This document shows positions 35,055 through 47,283 of a stretch of DNA of 64,000 nucleotides, piece after piece. Source of the DNA: Xiphias gladius (taxonomy: Eukaryota > Chordata > Actinopteri > Istiophoriformes > Xiphiidae); the NCBI RefSeq assembly GCF_016859285.1, contig NC_053413.1, positions 18,929,501 through 18,993,500 of the forward strand, written 5' to 3'. Position 1 is the first letter of the stretch, and each line of letters begins with the position of its first letter. The notes below the pieces were generated by a model. That model saw nothing but the letters and a program-made list of their open reading frames with translations, made no database searches and was not told where the DNA came from. The position numbers and the translations under genes are program-made.

Positions 35055-35093
35055 CATCTGCCGCTGACGTCTTGTGGCAGCCGAGACCACGTG
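35055..35093. promoter_or_regulatory. E-box / CRE-like / CACGTG cluster upstream of NEUROD6
   Basis: Within 39 bp lie CATCTG (35055-35060; CAGATG on the gene strand, the preferred neurogenic bHLH E-box), TGACGTC (35065-35071, CRE-like) and CACGTG (35088-35093). Position about 360-660 bp upstream of NEUROD6 suggests a proximal element. This is motif reading only. Confidence 0.4.
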
Positions 35094-36180
35094 TTCAGCG
35101 TCCCGCGGGACCTCCATTCCGTACCGATCATCTGGCAGCTCCGGTAATGGGCACCGGGAGGCCCGCGTTTACCGTCAAAAACACAGACCGGAGAGGGATA
35201 ACAACTAAAATCTGCTTCTCCCCGTGTAAGAAAGATGAATTAATGTCTTATTATCCGGGAAACATGGAGGAGAGTTTTGCAGGCATTCTCAACAGGTGAA
35301 AGAGACTTCAAATGAGTAAAATGAAACAGAAGATAATACACGAGCTAAAACTGGATTAAACAAAGTAAAGAGGAGACTAAAAATTGTAGTGCAGCTCAAG
35401 ATATGAATAAACAGACCCATTAAAGTTTCCAATTTAATGAGAGACAGTGGAAGAAGACAAAGAATTAAGTTCAAAAGACCATGAGAAATGTTGGGGAGAT
35501 TGTTCCAGATTGCTGTCCCTTCACATTTGGTTTGGACTCTGTACATATTTTGGCCCTGCACGGCCCCAAGTTTAATTTTCATAGTAAACTTGACTCTAGA
35601 ATGTGTTTTTTTTTTTTTTTTTAAATCTTTGTTTGTAAATCATGAAAATACAGCAATGCAAAAGCTGGAATACGTGCACAGTTAAATGCACAAAGGGAGG
35701 TAGAGAGCTTATGTCTTCTACAAACACCTCCCCTGATCCAATTACATCCAATTCAACAAATTATGAATTGGGAGCTGAAGACAAAAGGCATGTCTGGACC
35801 AAGAGAGCTTCAATTATACAGAGATACAGTATACTCCAGTCTGTTAACCCTAATGTTCTGTTGGAGGTCCTGGACACCCCTGGGACCCTTTTTAACAGCT
35901 CGACATACAAACAAGAGAGGTGTCGTCACAATGTAAGACAGAATATTTCCCTGTCTGCAAATGACTTTTTTCTATATATTCTATATATTTGTTTATGTTT
36001 AACAGTCAATTACGTGTTTTGTCTCCTTCATCAAATGTGCTGCCTGGTTTGTGGCGCAGTGAGAGGTAACCACTTCGGTACTTTTTCTACATTTTAGACT
36101 ATCCTCCCATAAAAAAAATGACAGTATCAGTCATTTCTGCAAATGCCCATAAACAACGTTTACTGAGATTCGGGTGACAA

Positions 36181-36315
36181 AGCCCTCTAACAGTCTGTTT
36201 ATCTAGCTTTAACTAAATTCTTATTTTAACCCGAACCAGCATCTTTCCCTAAACCTGAGTAAATTGTGTTCGTGCCAAACCAAACCTTAACCACGGTGGT
36301 GTTAGATCAGAAAAC
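36181..36315. repeat. Dispersed 'CCTAAACCT' repeat fragment
   Basis: TTTCCCTAAACCTGAGTAAA and CCAAACCAAACCTTAACCAC resemble the block at 41.85-42.35 kb. It is probably a degraded fish interspersed repeat. Confidence 0.45.
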
Positions 36316-36649
36316 GGTCTTATTTTTTCAGCTGTAATCTTGAGCAGCTTTGAACAGCGGAGACAAATGATGTCTTCCTGCTGATAAGGGTGTCAGATCA
36401 CAAAACACTTCCATGTGTTGTTCTGCAGGGCAGTTACAAATGATGTATTTTGTCGTTTATTTTAGGGCTACTTGTTGGGTTTTAATGAGGATGGAATAAA
36501 ATTTAAAAAAAACATATTTAAATGGGAAAAAACTGTTGATTTTGTAGTTATTATTATTTTTACATATAGAAGAGTGGGGTTTGTGGGACCTCAAACACTG
36601 AGGAATCTCAAAAACACACTAGTGGTTATACATTGTGTGATATATTATA

Positions 36650-36982
36650 TAAAATAAGGCACCTAATGATTGTTTTCATTATTGATTCATCTGCAGACCA
36701 TCTTGCTCGATTAATTGTTTGGTCTATAAAATGTCAGTAAATGAAAAATGCCTGTCACAGGTCCCTCGTTGACGCCATCAGATCTCTTGTTTTGTCCAAC
36801 AAACATTTCAAAACTCAAGCTAATTGAGTTTACAATGATATAAAAACAGAGAAAACCAGCCAATCCTCTCAATGGAAAAACTGCAACCTGAGAATTTTTT
36901 TTTTTACATTTTTGCTTCATTATCAAATAGTCACTGATTAATTTTCAGTTGATCAGCTAATTGATCAATTGACTAATCATTT
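36650..36982 (-). repeat. Dispersed TTGATTAAT-type teleost repeat, copy 5
   Basis: It runs from CACCTAATGATTGTTTTCAT through TTGGTCTATAAAATGTCAG and TGTTTTGTCCAACAAACATT to GATCAATTGACTAATCATTT. The orientation is opposite to copies 2-4. Confidence 0.7.
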
Positions 36983-37743
36983 CAGCTCTCTATAAAATAG
37001 GTTAAGAAATTCCACCAGACACCTTCCATGCAGAGGATGGGCATACCAGAGGGGTGTGCACACTGCTGGTACCTCAGGACCGTAGACATTAAGTACACCC
37101 CATGGAAAAGGCCCAGTGGCACGCTGCCAAATCCACACTGGGGCACAGCTGGCACTCGATATGGGTATATGCACTCCTCAGTTATGTGGAACGCACACAC
37201 AAGCGCACACACACAAACGTATGCCTGTGAATGACCTTGTTGCAAGGAGAATCAATTAAAGCGAATTATCATTCTCTCTATATTGGACATTACAAGACAT
37301 CGATCAGCCGCATGTGCCCGGCTGCAGAGAGCCTCGGCGTGTTGATTACACCTTGGTGTGAGTTCAGAGCATCGGAGACCACACAAAGGTAAAGCAGCCG
37401 GTTCTACAGAGACAGTGACAGCATGTACGCACAGTGGTGGATGTGTATACACTTAGCCTAATGTCCACGAGACAGAGCACCGAGCACATATTCACACAAA
37501 TACAGGTGAGTGCACGTGGACAAACACATACTGTACATGAGCATCCAAAAATACACACAACGACACATGAAAGATTAAAAAAAACAGCCCCTTCATCACA
37601 GCCCCCCCCCCCCCAAAATGCCTCAGCTGGCCTACTGATCGTTCTGGCCCAGCACACACACAGACAAACACACACACACATACACACACACACACACACA
37701 CTAGCATCTGATGAGTCAAACTCCCCATCTCAGACTAATCAGT

Positions 37744-37812
37744 TGACTGCACTAATTGCAAATGCAAATATGCAAATTTATATTAATTAATTACTCCACT
37801 AATTAGTTCTCT
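37744..37812. promoter_or_regulatory. Tandem POU octamers plus homeodomain sites
   Basis: Two exact ATGCAAAT octamers abut (37762-37769 and 37770-37777). They are preceded by TAATTGCAA and followed by ATTAATTAATTA and CTAATTAG within 35 bp. The density of POU and TAAT sites suggests an enhancer about 3 kb upstream of NEUROD6. Being AT-rich, it could also be chance. Confidence 0.45.
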
Positions 37813-38969
37813 TGTCTTTTCAGGTAATAAATCATGGTGTGGTTGAGAGAGAAAGAAAGGGAGAGACATGGCAGTGATCTTTTGTCTACTGGAAATCCTT
37901 GTTTCAGGTCTGAAGTTGATCCTGTGATGTTTCCGGGACAGATTTTGTCACAGTGTCCTCCACTGAGACTCCTTAACTTTTGCTTTTCGCAACGATTCTA
38001 ATCTAGTTAATTATTTCAGCTGATATTTTATGTGTCATATTTCAAGGGTGGAAGCATTGTAATTTGAGAGGTATAACAAAAAGCAGAGGTTGGTAAATCA
38101 GGGTGTCTCGCTGACAGCTCTTGCCTTTCAGCTCTTTTAATTATCACATTATCAGCTTTTATAGACACGAAGCGTGGTGTAGAGCTGCAAATGAAGGCGC
38201 CGCTGATCGCATGCTGAGTTGCAGGCATTTCTCAATTGATGTCAGCAGTTAAAGGGAGGCTGCGTGTGGATGATGAGCGCAAGGTGAAGTGGCTGAGAGG
38301 ATGGTAATGGTGTGGCGATACAGCATGATTCTGTCCAAAATCTAATCCACTGCATGTCTTTGGAGTCACTTCTTGAAGGTCATTTCCTTAGTAAAACTCC
38401 TGTGAAGCATAAGAACACTCCAATAATAAACTCCGAAGGCAACGCCCGTTTTTTTTGTGTTGTTTTTTTAAATCCTGACACTGACTCTCTAATGAGGCCT
38501 GTACTGTTAATTTTCAGTTGCTCAACGATCTAACAACTCTCACTATTTATTTTTGCATTGCTTTACACCGAGGCGCATGTACAAATAACTAAACCCAAAG
38601 AACAAATGAGGAAGTATTAAAGCAGTCCCAAATACGAGTGCAAGTAATTTATTTTGAGTACTTGTTGATACCAAATGATAAATACATCGTTTGCTGCTGA
38701 GGAATAAATTCAGATTCTTGTTCTCACACCGTAACCCTGTTGTTAGCTGATTTATTGTCTTTTTTTACGATGAAATGTTCCCAAATCTCAGAGATTTTGC
38801 TTTTTTGCAACGCCTAAAGGTTCCTGTCCAATCAAACCATTAGTCTGTTTCCTTTGTTTATCCAGGTAAAGTCTCTTTTCAACAGAGATCTGGAAAAATG
38901 GAACTCTGTCTCCAGGAAGTCGCGTTTATATACTACTAATTTGTTTTTTTTTTTAATTTCTTTTTAATT

Positions 38970-39295
38970 GTAATACATTATAAGTAAAAGTCCAGCATCG
39001 AAGATGTCACTAAGTAAAAGTATCCAGCAAAGTTGTTAAAAAACGTATCAAAAGTAAATGTACTCACAAGGCATAAAATGGCCCCTGTGAGTGTTAAACT
39101 GTTACAGTATATATTACAGTATTTTTATTCAATTATCACTACTGAAGCATTAATGTATTGCCGCATTTTTCAAGGTGGAGTTAATTCTAATGATGTTTTA
39201 TACTGTTTCGTTGTTTTTGTGCTGGTTAGTGCTAAATATGGGGAGTTGAAGTAAAGTGCTACCAATCTAAATACTTTTTCCACCGCTGGACACAG
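38970..39295 (-). repeat. Dispersed 'AAGTACTT/AAGTAAAAGT' teleost repeat, copy 1
   Basis: It contains TAATACATTATAAGTAAAAG, CACTAAGTAAAAGTATCCAG and, at the right end, CTTTTTCCACCGCTGGA. I know this AGTA-rich unit as a common fish element whose ends read CCGCTGGAAAGTA. Confidence 0.65.
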
Positions 39296-41021
39296 TTTAC
39301 AAAATTCTGGTCAGAATGAGTCAGTGTAATTGAGAAAAATGAGAAATCTGATCCACGTTGTCAATGGCCAGACTCGTACTTTGAATAAAACCTTGATTCA
39401 AAAGGGAAAACATGTTGTAAAACCCTCTTAGTGAACAAGTTTCAAATTGGTTTCATTGGTGAGATGTGAGAACACATCCAAAAACCCTCACCCACCGAAG
39501 GCTCACATGCAGCACGGGGGATTGTGGAACTGATTACCAGAGGCCAGGTCCTGGACTAGTGTCCTCCAGCTGTGCTGTTCTACCCAATTAGAAACTCCAT
39601 ATGCTGCCCCACTCAGCTGCTGAGTGGCCACACCTCCCACCCACACAGGTGGAGCACTGTGTGTTTCTGTGTCTGTCTGTGTGTGTGAGTTTGCCTTTGT
39701 TGCCGTTGTCTATCAACACAAACACACCGGTGGGAAGTGAAAGCAAAGTTTTTCCTGTGCCCATTTGCATCTGGATCCAAGCTTTTAAAGCGTACAGTGA
39801 TATAATCGCCCTCATAGATTGAATATAGTTTTGTGTGATGATCCACCACTGCAGTGTTCTCCTAATCACCGCTCATTTCCTCACACACAAACCAGGTAAC
39901 TCTGACTGTCGCTGCTCCTTTGATAAGAAACACACAGGTATTTAGGTGGGTGGCATAGGAATTCTAATAGTATTAAAATATGGAGGTATGAATAATGGAT
40001 ATGTTTTTGAAAATGTATAATGTAAAGATGTTAGTCCCGTTTTCAGACAGAGATGGGATGCAGACGTGAAATGTTGCTGGAGGCAACCGTTTCTTTTTCA
40101 AAGCACAATCTGTTCACACACGTTCAAAGTGGCTGTGACAATCTGTTGTGGTAGAATGCAACCAGAAAGTGATAAGATAAATAAAAATGTGTCAGATAAT
40201 ATATTTAAGTAAGAGTTACATCTTTAGTTTTATGTCAGTCTCGTATGGAACATATATCATAAACTCTGTTTACTGCACTGTAAAACAGAGGAGGAGCTGA
40301 CTGACAACAATAACCGTAAGTAACTATATATGTCCATATACAGCAATTGTGAATAAACATAAACCCATTATTCATATTCAACAAATTGTTTGAGAACTCT
40401 GGAGCAGCTGCCATGCGATTTTTTGCAGGTTTTACTTCACTAACAAGTACCTCAAAAACGAAAAAAAGTTTCAAAAAGTGTTTTTCTCATGCACGTGATT
40501 CTACTGACCCGTCAACTTTTACTGCATTTTTCATTGCATCTCTGGATTTTTTTTTATTTTTTCCAAGCATGAAGCTGGGATAATTGACGGTGCGTGTAAT
40601 GTCGTTTTCTCACCTAATCGACACTCCCGGTGTTGACATGATTCCTTTCTCCCTCTTCCCTCATCAGCTGTCCTCAACTTCCCGTTGCCTTGCTGCGTTT
40701 TTAAACCACCTCTTCGCTTCTCATTCATAACCCAAGTGTGGCATAAAAAGGTTTTGGTTTGCACTACAAACTCTGTTGATTTTTGCTTTACTTCATTTAT
40801 GTTAGTGGGAAGGTTTTAAGGTTTCGCTGGCCACAGTGCCGCTGCGTAACCCGCTGGCTTTTGTTTCTATTAGATGACCAATGACAACAAGTATGAGTAC
40901 TGGTCAAAAAGTTTTTCTTTTTTTATGTATGCTTAACCTTATAGCCTATGACGTAGAGAAGAGGCATTGATTTGTTTGCCTTACTTTTCTTTTTGCCACT
41001 CATATTTACCATCCAAGGATA

Positions 41022-41372
41022 ATTTGACATTTCGGGAACAGGCTTCTTTGCTTGCTTGCCAAGATTTAGATGAGAAGATTGACGACTCTCATGTCCGTAA
41101 GCTAAATAAGAAGCTACAGTCCTGCACATAACTGTTAAAAACCCACCGCTGCTTTTACACTTTTTTTTTTGTATGGATCAAACAAATTAAATATATCATG
41201 TTCGTGAGCTTTAGAAGTGCTGGTAGATAGAGCTGGGCTAGCGCTTTCCCTCTGTTTCCAGTCTTTATGCTAAGCTAAGCTATCGACTGCAGTCTTTAGC
41301 TTCATATTTAGCATACAGACATGAGAGTGGTGACTGTCCGTCTCCTCTCACATTTCCCAAAATGTCAAACTA
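41022..41372. repeat. Palindromic pair of the GCATAAAGACTGGAAAC repeat
   Basis: The left arm (41022-41123) has TTTGACATTTCGGGAACAGG and GACTCTCATGTCCGTAAGCT. The right arm (about 41230-41372) contains their diverged reverse complements, such as AGCATACAGACATGAGAGT and CATTTCCCAAAATGTCAAAC. It also contains GTTTCCAGTCTTTATGCTAA, shared with the element at 1045-1862. A further fragment lies at about 42545-42615. Confidence 0.7.
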
Positions 41373-41849
41373 CTGCTGCAATGCTGAGATTGCAAACAAA
41401 TATTTCAAAACAAGTATGTGTCTATATTCACAATGTTACACATTAATTATTGTTTCTGGAAAGAAAAATTATCCCAAGTTATATTTTGAGGAAAGAAGAT
41501 TTGCATTCCCACCCTTGATAGAGCAAGCACATCACAGTAATGTAGACCACTGAACTGACTACAAGACATGCTGGTAGGTAGCAAAAAGTATACCCTTCCA
41601 ATCTGAGTTTGACCTATTTGCAGTTGAATTTGACTGCCATGTGCCTGTTAGCTCACAAGTCAATGCACCAAGATAGAAACAGGGGAACAGAAAAGTTCCC
41701 AACCAGTTTCATTATAATACTTGGCAGTTAATCCTAAACTCAGCCACCCCAATGAAACAACTGAATTATGTCTCACTGTTAAATGCAGTGAGGATAAGTT
41801 GTTAATTTATGTATTTGGCAACTGGCAGTCTTAAAATCATTGTGAGAGA

Positions 41850-42345
41850 CGTTTCACAGACGTGCTCGGCAGACGGATTAACGAGTGTGTCCTCCTGTAA
41901 AAAACGAAACATAGTTACGTTTTCTCGTTAGGCTACTTCTAGTGGCTTTGGTAATTATGACGGGAGCAAAGAAGGAAGTAAGTTGATGTTGTATACAGAG
42001 CAACAAAGTTTGTGTTGGGGGTAGGCTGGGGTTGACGTATGGGTTGACAAAACACGGGACTGTGACGCGGGAGTCTGCTGTTTGTTTGCCATTTGAAACC
42101 AGTAGTCACCTTTTTCTTTTTAACCGTGAGTTAAAGTTCTACAAGCTTAACTGCGTGTTTATTACTGTAACCATAACGACAAAACACAACTTTAAGGAAG
42201 CACTTATTAACTCAAACGATATTTTCCTAAACCTAACCTTGTAATTTCTGTGCCTAAACCTAACCAAACCATGACTGTTCCATAAGCTTAACCACATGTT
42301 TATTATTGTAACCCTGGTGACGAAGGTCCAGTATGCTCCTATGGG
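41850..42345. repeat. Probable interspersed repeat with GGGTTGACGTATGGGTTGAC and CCTAAACCTAACC blocks
   Basis: GGCTGGGGTTGACGTATGGG, ACAAAACACGGGACTGTGAC and CCTAAACCTAACCAAACC look like a perciform dispersed repeat that I recall. Related CCTAAACC sequence is at 36.2 kb. Boundaries are approximate. Confidence 0.45.
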
Positions 42346-42733
42346 TCGTATCAGAGGGTAGGGACAAACGACCTTTGTGGTACTTGAGGTTGGAGGACTT
42401 GTTGGGTTTCTGAAGAAATATTAAATATTACAACATGTGACTCCCTCTGAAACCACAAATTGTCCTCAAACATTTCTTTTTTTTTTTTTAAAGATTAAAC
42501 AAATGGGTTACAACATGTTACATTAGTGTTTCAGATGTGTATTAAGGTGAATTTTTTTAACTTTCGAGAGAGCAAACCTAGCTCTTTCCCCCTGTTCCCA
42601 GTGTTTACACTATGATTAATCTCGGCAAAAAAGCAAAAAAACATATTTCTTAAAATGCTGGATTATATTTTTAAGGAAAACACAGAAAGCAGGTTGGATA
42701 CCAAATGTGTATACCTGTAATATTTACCCCCCG

Positions 42734-43210
42734 TTTTTAAAGGTGCTATATGTAAGTTTTTACTAATGCTACATAGTCAACGTTAGCATTAACAGCTGTT
42801 TACTTACCAGTCTAGAAGAAACATTACGAGTTCAGCATGAAACTTAATTCCTTTCCTCACCAAGAGCTGTTGCCAGCTGTGGCAAGCAACACCAATGCTA
42901 ACTCTTGTTTTGCTTCTATTTCTAAAACTTTTTTTCTTCTACTGAAGTTAGCATGCTAACCAGCTAGCCCCGGCCATACGGGCCCGTCTCATATAACCAC
43001 TTTGTGAAAGTGATTCACTGTGGCATCCAATCCGCCCTCGGTTCAGCATGAGAGGATGAAGAGGTAGCACTGCCCAGACAACGTATTCTAACCTCTTGTC
43101 TTGTAAACACAATGATTGCTGAAGCTCTTGGTAAGCGACCATCACCACCACCCACTCTCTGCAAGAATCCACATTCGGCAGGATAAACTTACATATAGGC
43201 CCTTTAAAAG
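42734..43210. repeat. 477-bp element with about 25-bp terminal inverted repeats (MITE)
   Basis: The left end at 42735-42759 reads TTTTAAAGGTGCTATATGTA. The right end at 43185-43210 reads ACTTACATATAGGCCCTTTA. Reverse-complemented, the two match at all but about two positions over 25 bp. There is no transposase. I recognise the terminal sequence from fish genomes. Confidence 0.8.
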
Positions 43211-43659
43211 GCTCACTTCTATTAGAGTCCGGATGTCACAAGGGTTTGATTGAAATTGTAGCTTTTAAAAGTTTAGTAGTGTTTCTGTTTTGGTGAATAA
43301 AAGTTGAATTTTTCCATTAAACCGAAAATGAAAGATGAAGAACTGAATTCATAACAAGTAAATTCACTGGCTGTTCAGTAGAACTCCACCTTCTTCTCCA
43401 CTCTATTAAACTCCACTGCAACGTTGCTGGAAATATCTCAACATGACACCATGCCAACTGTGTTTAACCAGTTTTAGCAAGAGCAAGCAACGTGGTGTTA
43501 CAACAGTGTTAAATTGGTTTGAAGTCGTTTTAAAGTGAAAATGAATGAACGGTTGCTCAAAATAGAGCCAACACAACAAAGGGAAGATCTATCCACTGAT
43601 TAATAGAGCTTCAAATCATTCGAGTTGTTTACTAGTGGTTATTTAAATGGTGATGATGT

Positions 43660-43800
43660 TTAGGTTTACTAAAAGTAACAATACAACAATGTAAAAATAT
43701 TAAACTACAAGAAAAAGTCCTTTATTCAAAATCTTACTGAAATAAGAGTACAAGTATTATAACCAGAATATGGGGTGTAAGTATCACGAAACAAGAAAAG
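43660..43800 (-). repeat. Fragment of the 'AAGTACTT' repeat family
   Basis: ACTAAAAGTAACAATACAAC and AAATAAGAGTACAAGTATTA resemble the interior of the element at 44.1-44.6 kb. Confidence 0.4.
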
Positions 43801-44101
43801 CATACAACAGATTGCATGGCTAAAATTCGGAAAAAATTGCGTTTAGAAAATTCTTGAAAAATTTTGATTTGCATTTAGTAACAAGTTGAAAAATTCCTTC
43901 TCATTTCAAGAAAAAAAAATGTAAAAAAAACATTGGGGACCTAATAGGCCTTTTCCACATTAGACGTTTTGCCCTGTCACAGCGGGGCAAGCGCAGGCGT
44001 AACCTACAACATTAAAAACCACCTGATAAGAGGGAGATTTTATTCACCGAACGATGCTTCATGTCGTACAAGTTAACCATATGATTTGTATGAATAATAA
44101 C

Positions 44102-44592
44102 AGCGGTGGAAAGTAAAAGTAAAGTACACTTACTTAAGTACTTCAGTACAATTTTGAGATACTTGTACTTTGCTATCTTTATTTTAAGCCACTTTATACT
44201 TTTACTCCGCTAATATTTATCTGAAAGCTGTAGTTATTTTTCAAATTAATATTTAACATTAAAAAAAAAACATGCTCCTTGTCACATTTCAGATGTCTAT
44301 GAGTTGTTTAAAGTTCCACCAAAGAGAGATTTCCCCTCTACACTTCTCACGTGGTTTCATTTAAATAACTGTTTGAGGTACAAAGAGATCAAATTATCCG
44401 TTGTTTCTCATGAAAGCAAGGACTTAGACAAAAGAGAAAAAAAACATGTGTGTAGCAGAGCTTCTTCCTCTGCCATTAATCATCTCACAACCCCTCAGAT
44501 TTATTCTGTGTAAAGCACAAGTACCTCAAAACTGTACAAAGTAACTAAGTAAAAGTAATACTTAGTTACTTTCGACTAGTGGAGGTTATCGA
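44102..44592 (+). repeat. Dispersed 'AAGTACTT' teleost repeat, copy 2
   Basis: The left end is CAGCGGTGGAAAGTAAAAGT, followed by TACTTAAGTACTTCAGTACA and TTTATACTTTTACTCCGC. The right end is AGTAACTAAGTAAAAGTAAT and TTAGTTACTTTCGACTAGTG. About 230 bp of other sequence (44290-44515) separates the halves. Confidence 0.7.
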
Positions 44593-44619
44593 CATGTTGA
44601 CATTTTTCTAAATTAACTC

Positions 44620-45060
44620 TAACACAATTTGCGTCGGAATATTTTTTGTACTTCCCATAATCCATCAGTGCTGTGGAGGCTACAGGACAGATTGTCACTT
44701 TCACAGCGGATCTTTGTCTGGACACATCATGGAGCTCAGTGCCCTGTGCGACTTGCATCATCTGCTGAGTGTCACAATGCTGTAGCCATAACGGGTGTCT
44801 GCTCTGCCCCCTGTGCCCACCTGAGGGGGTTACAGTTGGCAGCCTCGACTCATCACCTGACAGGCTTCCAGAAAAGGAACCACTTGGCTGCCAGCAGAAA
44901 TGGCTTCTTCCTGTTTGGGGGTCGGCCCCCAGTCAAGATGAGGGAAGCTTGGCTCTTTAAGAGTTGGGCCAGTTCCCAGACACACTAGCAGCTCATGTCA
45001 CAGGGCCCTTTGATTCTGGGCTCTCGATCAGTCATCAGTCACTCTAAATAGAGCTCTGTG
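44620..45060. other. GC-rich single-copy block, possible conserved element
   Basis: This is clearly richer in GC than its surroundings and free of recognisable repeats. It includes GGGGGTCGGCCCCC near 44916-44930. The open plus-strand frame 44629-44988 matches nothing I know and lacks convincing splice context. It is recorded because it stands out within an otherwise repeat-filled intergenic region. Confidence 0.3.
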
Positions 45061-45269
45061 CTCTTTCCAGTGGATAGACGGGCTTTAATTTTTATTAAAC
45101 AGCTTGATATGTAATGTCTACGTTACACACTGAATGATGTGGCTTTGTGTAGTTAAGTGGTGAGAGAATGCTGTCACTTCTGGTTAGGTGAGAGGATGGA
45201 TTCCCAAAGAGCTAGCCACACTGTAGTCTCAATGTGACAGCATCGGACTTCATTTTCATCTGTGCTTTA

Positions 45270-45590
45270 GAGCTGAAAATATTAATCAATTGGTTGATCA
45301 AGAATGTTGATTTTTGATTGTTTCATTAAATAAATTAAATTAAATAAATTCCAAACATTCCCTTGTTCCACTTGTCAAATCGAGAATTTGCTGCTTTCCT
45401 TTCTCTAATCTGATAGTAAACTACATATCTTTGGGTTTGGGAGCGTTGGTTGGACAAAACAAGCAATGTGAGCTTGTCACCTTGTTATTTGAGAAATTGT
45501 AATCAACATATTTGACTATTATTTGACATTTTATGGAACAAAACAGTTAATTGAGAAACGTATCAGCAGATTAAAAGATGAGAACATAAT
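45270..45590 (+). repeat. Dispersed TTGATTAAT-type teleost repeat, copy 6
   Basis: It runs from AGAGCTGAAAATATTAATC through CATATCTTTGGGTTTGGGAG and TTGGTTGGACAAAACAAGC to GACATTTTATGGAACAAAAC and AGTTAATTGAG. Confidence 0.75.
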
Positions 45591-47283
45591 TTTTATCTGC
45601 ACCCCTTCTTTGCTGTATATCTCTGCCATGGCCTCTGCACTCCATCTGTGTGTTAGGAGGATAATGACCAAGAGTTTTTTGTGTTTGAGTGCCTCCGCAT
45701 TTGCATGTCTGCATATATTTCTATTCATGCAATATGTGTATTATACACGTATTATAAATACGTAATGTGCAGTTGGGCGCATCCTTCCCGCAGGTGTGGC
45801 TGTTTTTCTTTTGATGAAGGAAAAAGCAAACTGATTAGCAGATCCAGGTAACATCAGAGCAGCGGTAACCGCCAGTGGCCATGTGATTAAATCACACAGA
45901 GCGAGTCTCAGGGAGCCAGGTAATGAAGGGACAGACTAGCGGCTGCCATCACACTCTTCTCCTTGTCCTCCTCACTCCTCCTCTGCCTCCTCCCACTCTT
46001 CCACATCAAGTAGTACTGGAGCGCAGCCCAAAGCCTGGGACAGGAGTTGGGGTGGAGCACAAATACCATCACACACTCACATGCGTGCATGGACAAAATA
46101 CATTGCACATGTATCAATGGAGGATTTTAGATATATATGTTGTTTTTCTTGAAATGCACGTTAATAAACAAACTTGTAACCATGAATCCAGAAGAAGACT
46201 CACACAAAGCAAGAGATAGAGTTTATGTATCTGTAAATGAGCCTTTTAATGCCAAAATGATGGAACCAACAAAGGACACAGATATGTGTCTATCCAACCA
46301 CCCTTGACTGGAGTTAATACAGCAAAAGAAACTCATTTTGCACTTTTTACATCCAAGCGGATTGACTATTTAATAGAGTAATGACTAAAAACAAAAGCTC
46401 TGTAAATCAACAGTGAGCTAAAACAAACAAAAAAACCCTACACATCTTACTTTGCAGCTGCACCAAATTTCTCAATCGAACCAAAAATAAGCATTAAAAG
46501 CTCTTTAAAATACTGTTGATGGCTTTTGGTTACAGGCAGTCCCCATTCTCATGCCTGGCAATGGTCTTTTATGGCGAGGGACCTAATACAAGATTTCTGT
46601 TCTAGTGCAAACACAGTGGCCATGGGCACCAAGGAACAGCTGCCGTATAATTGAATTAACATTCGCCTTCTGCTCCGGCACTCAGCGCTGTGCTGAGAAC
46701 TCATATACATCCCTCCACGAGCTCCATCAACCTGCCCATGAATATGCATGCTACTTGTGATAAAAATGCGTTGTGTGTCTAATGTTTGTGGAGTTGCCTA
46801 TATGGCGGATAAAAAGCTATACACTGACTATCTAGGGAGAGTGACACGGTATACATCAAATCTGTTGATGGTTTTGGTGCCAGGGGCCCTCTGGGGCTGA
46901 GAGCAGTGCTGCTGGTGGAGCTCCAGTGGAATTTGAAGTCTAACAGAGACATCTAGTGGATTATTCACCGTGCGTCGTGTTCACGTTGCAGTTATTGCAT
47001 GATGCCCACTGTTGTAGGCTTTGGCTTTCACCAAATGTAAAAGTCTATTACTAATTCTAGTAATAGAAAAAATGGATTTCTTACTCTTCAGCTAATGATC
47101 ATTTGTATGTAAATCTGAAAACAGGTATCAAAGATTTAACATTATGGTCTGAATCCCACCTGTCAACCTACCATCGGGTTTGTTTATATAGTGGTAAAAA
47201 GAAGTGGACGAATTTTCTCATTTAGAAACTTGCTATCTGAACTTCTGATGCGAGGAAGGTCAACTTACTGACTGGATTTGGAT

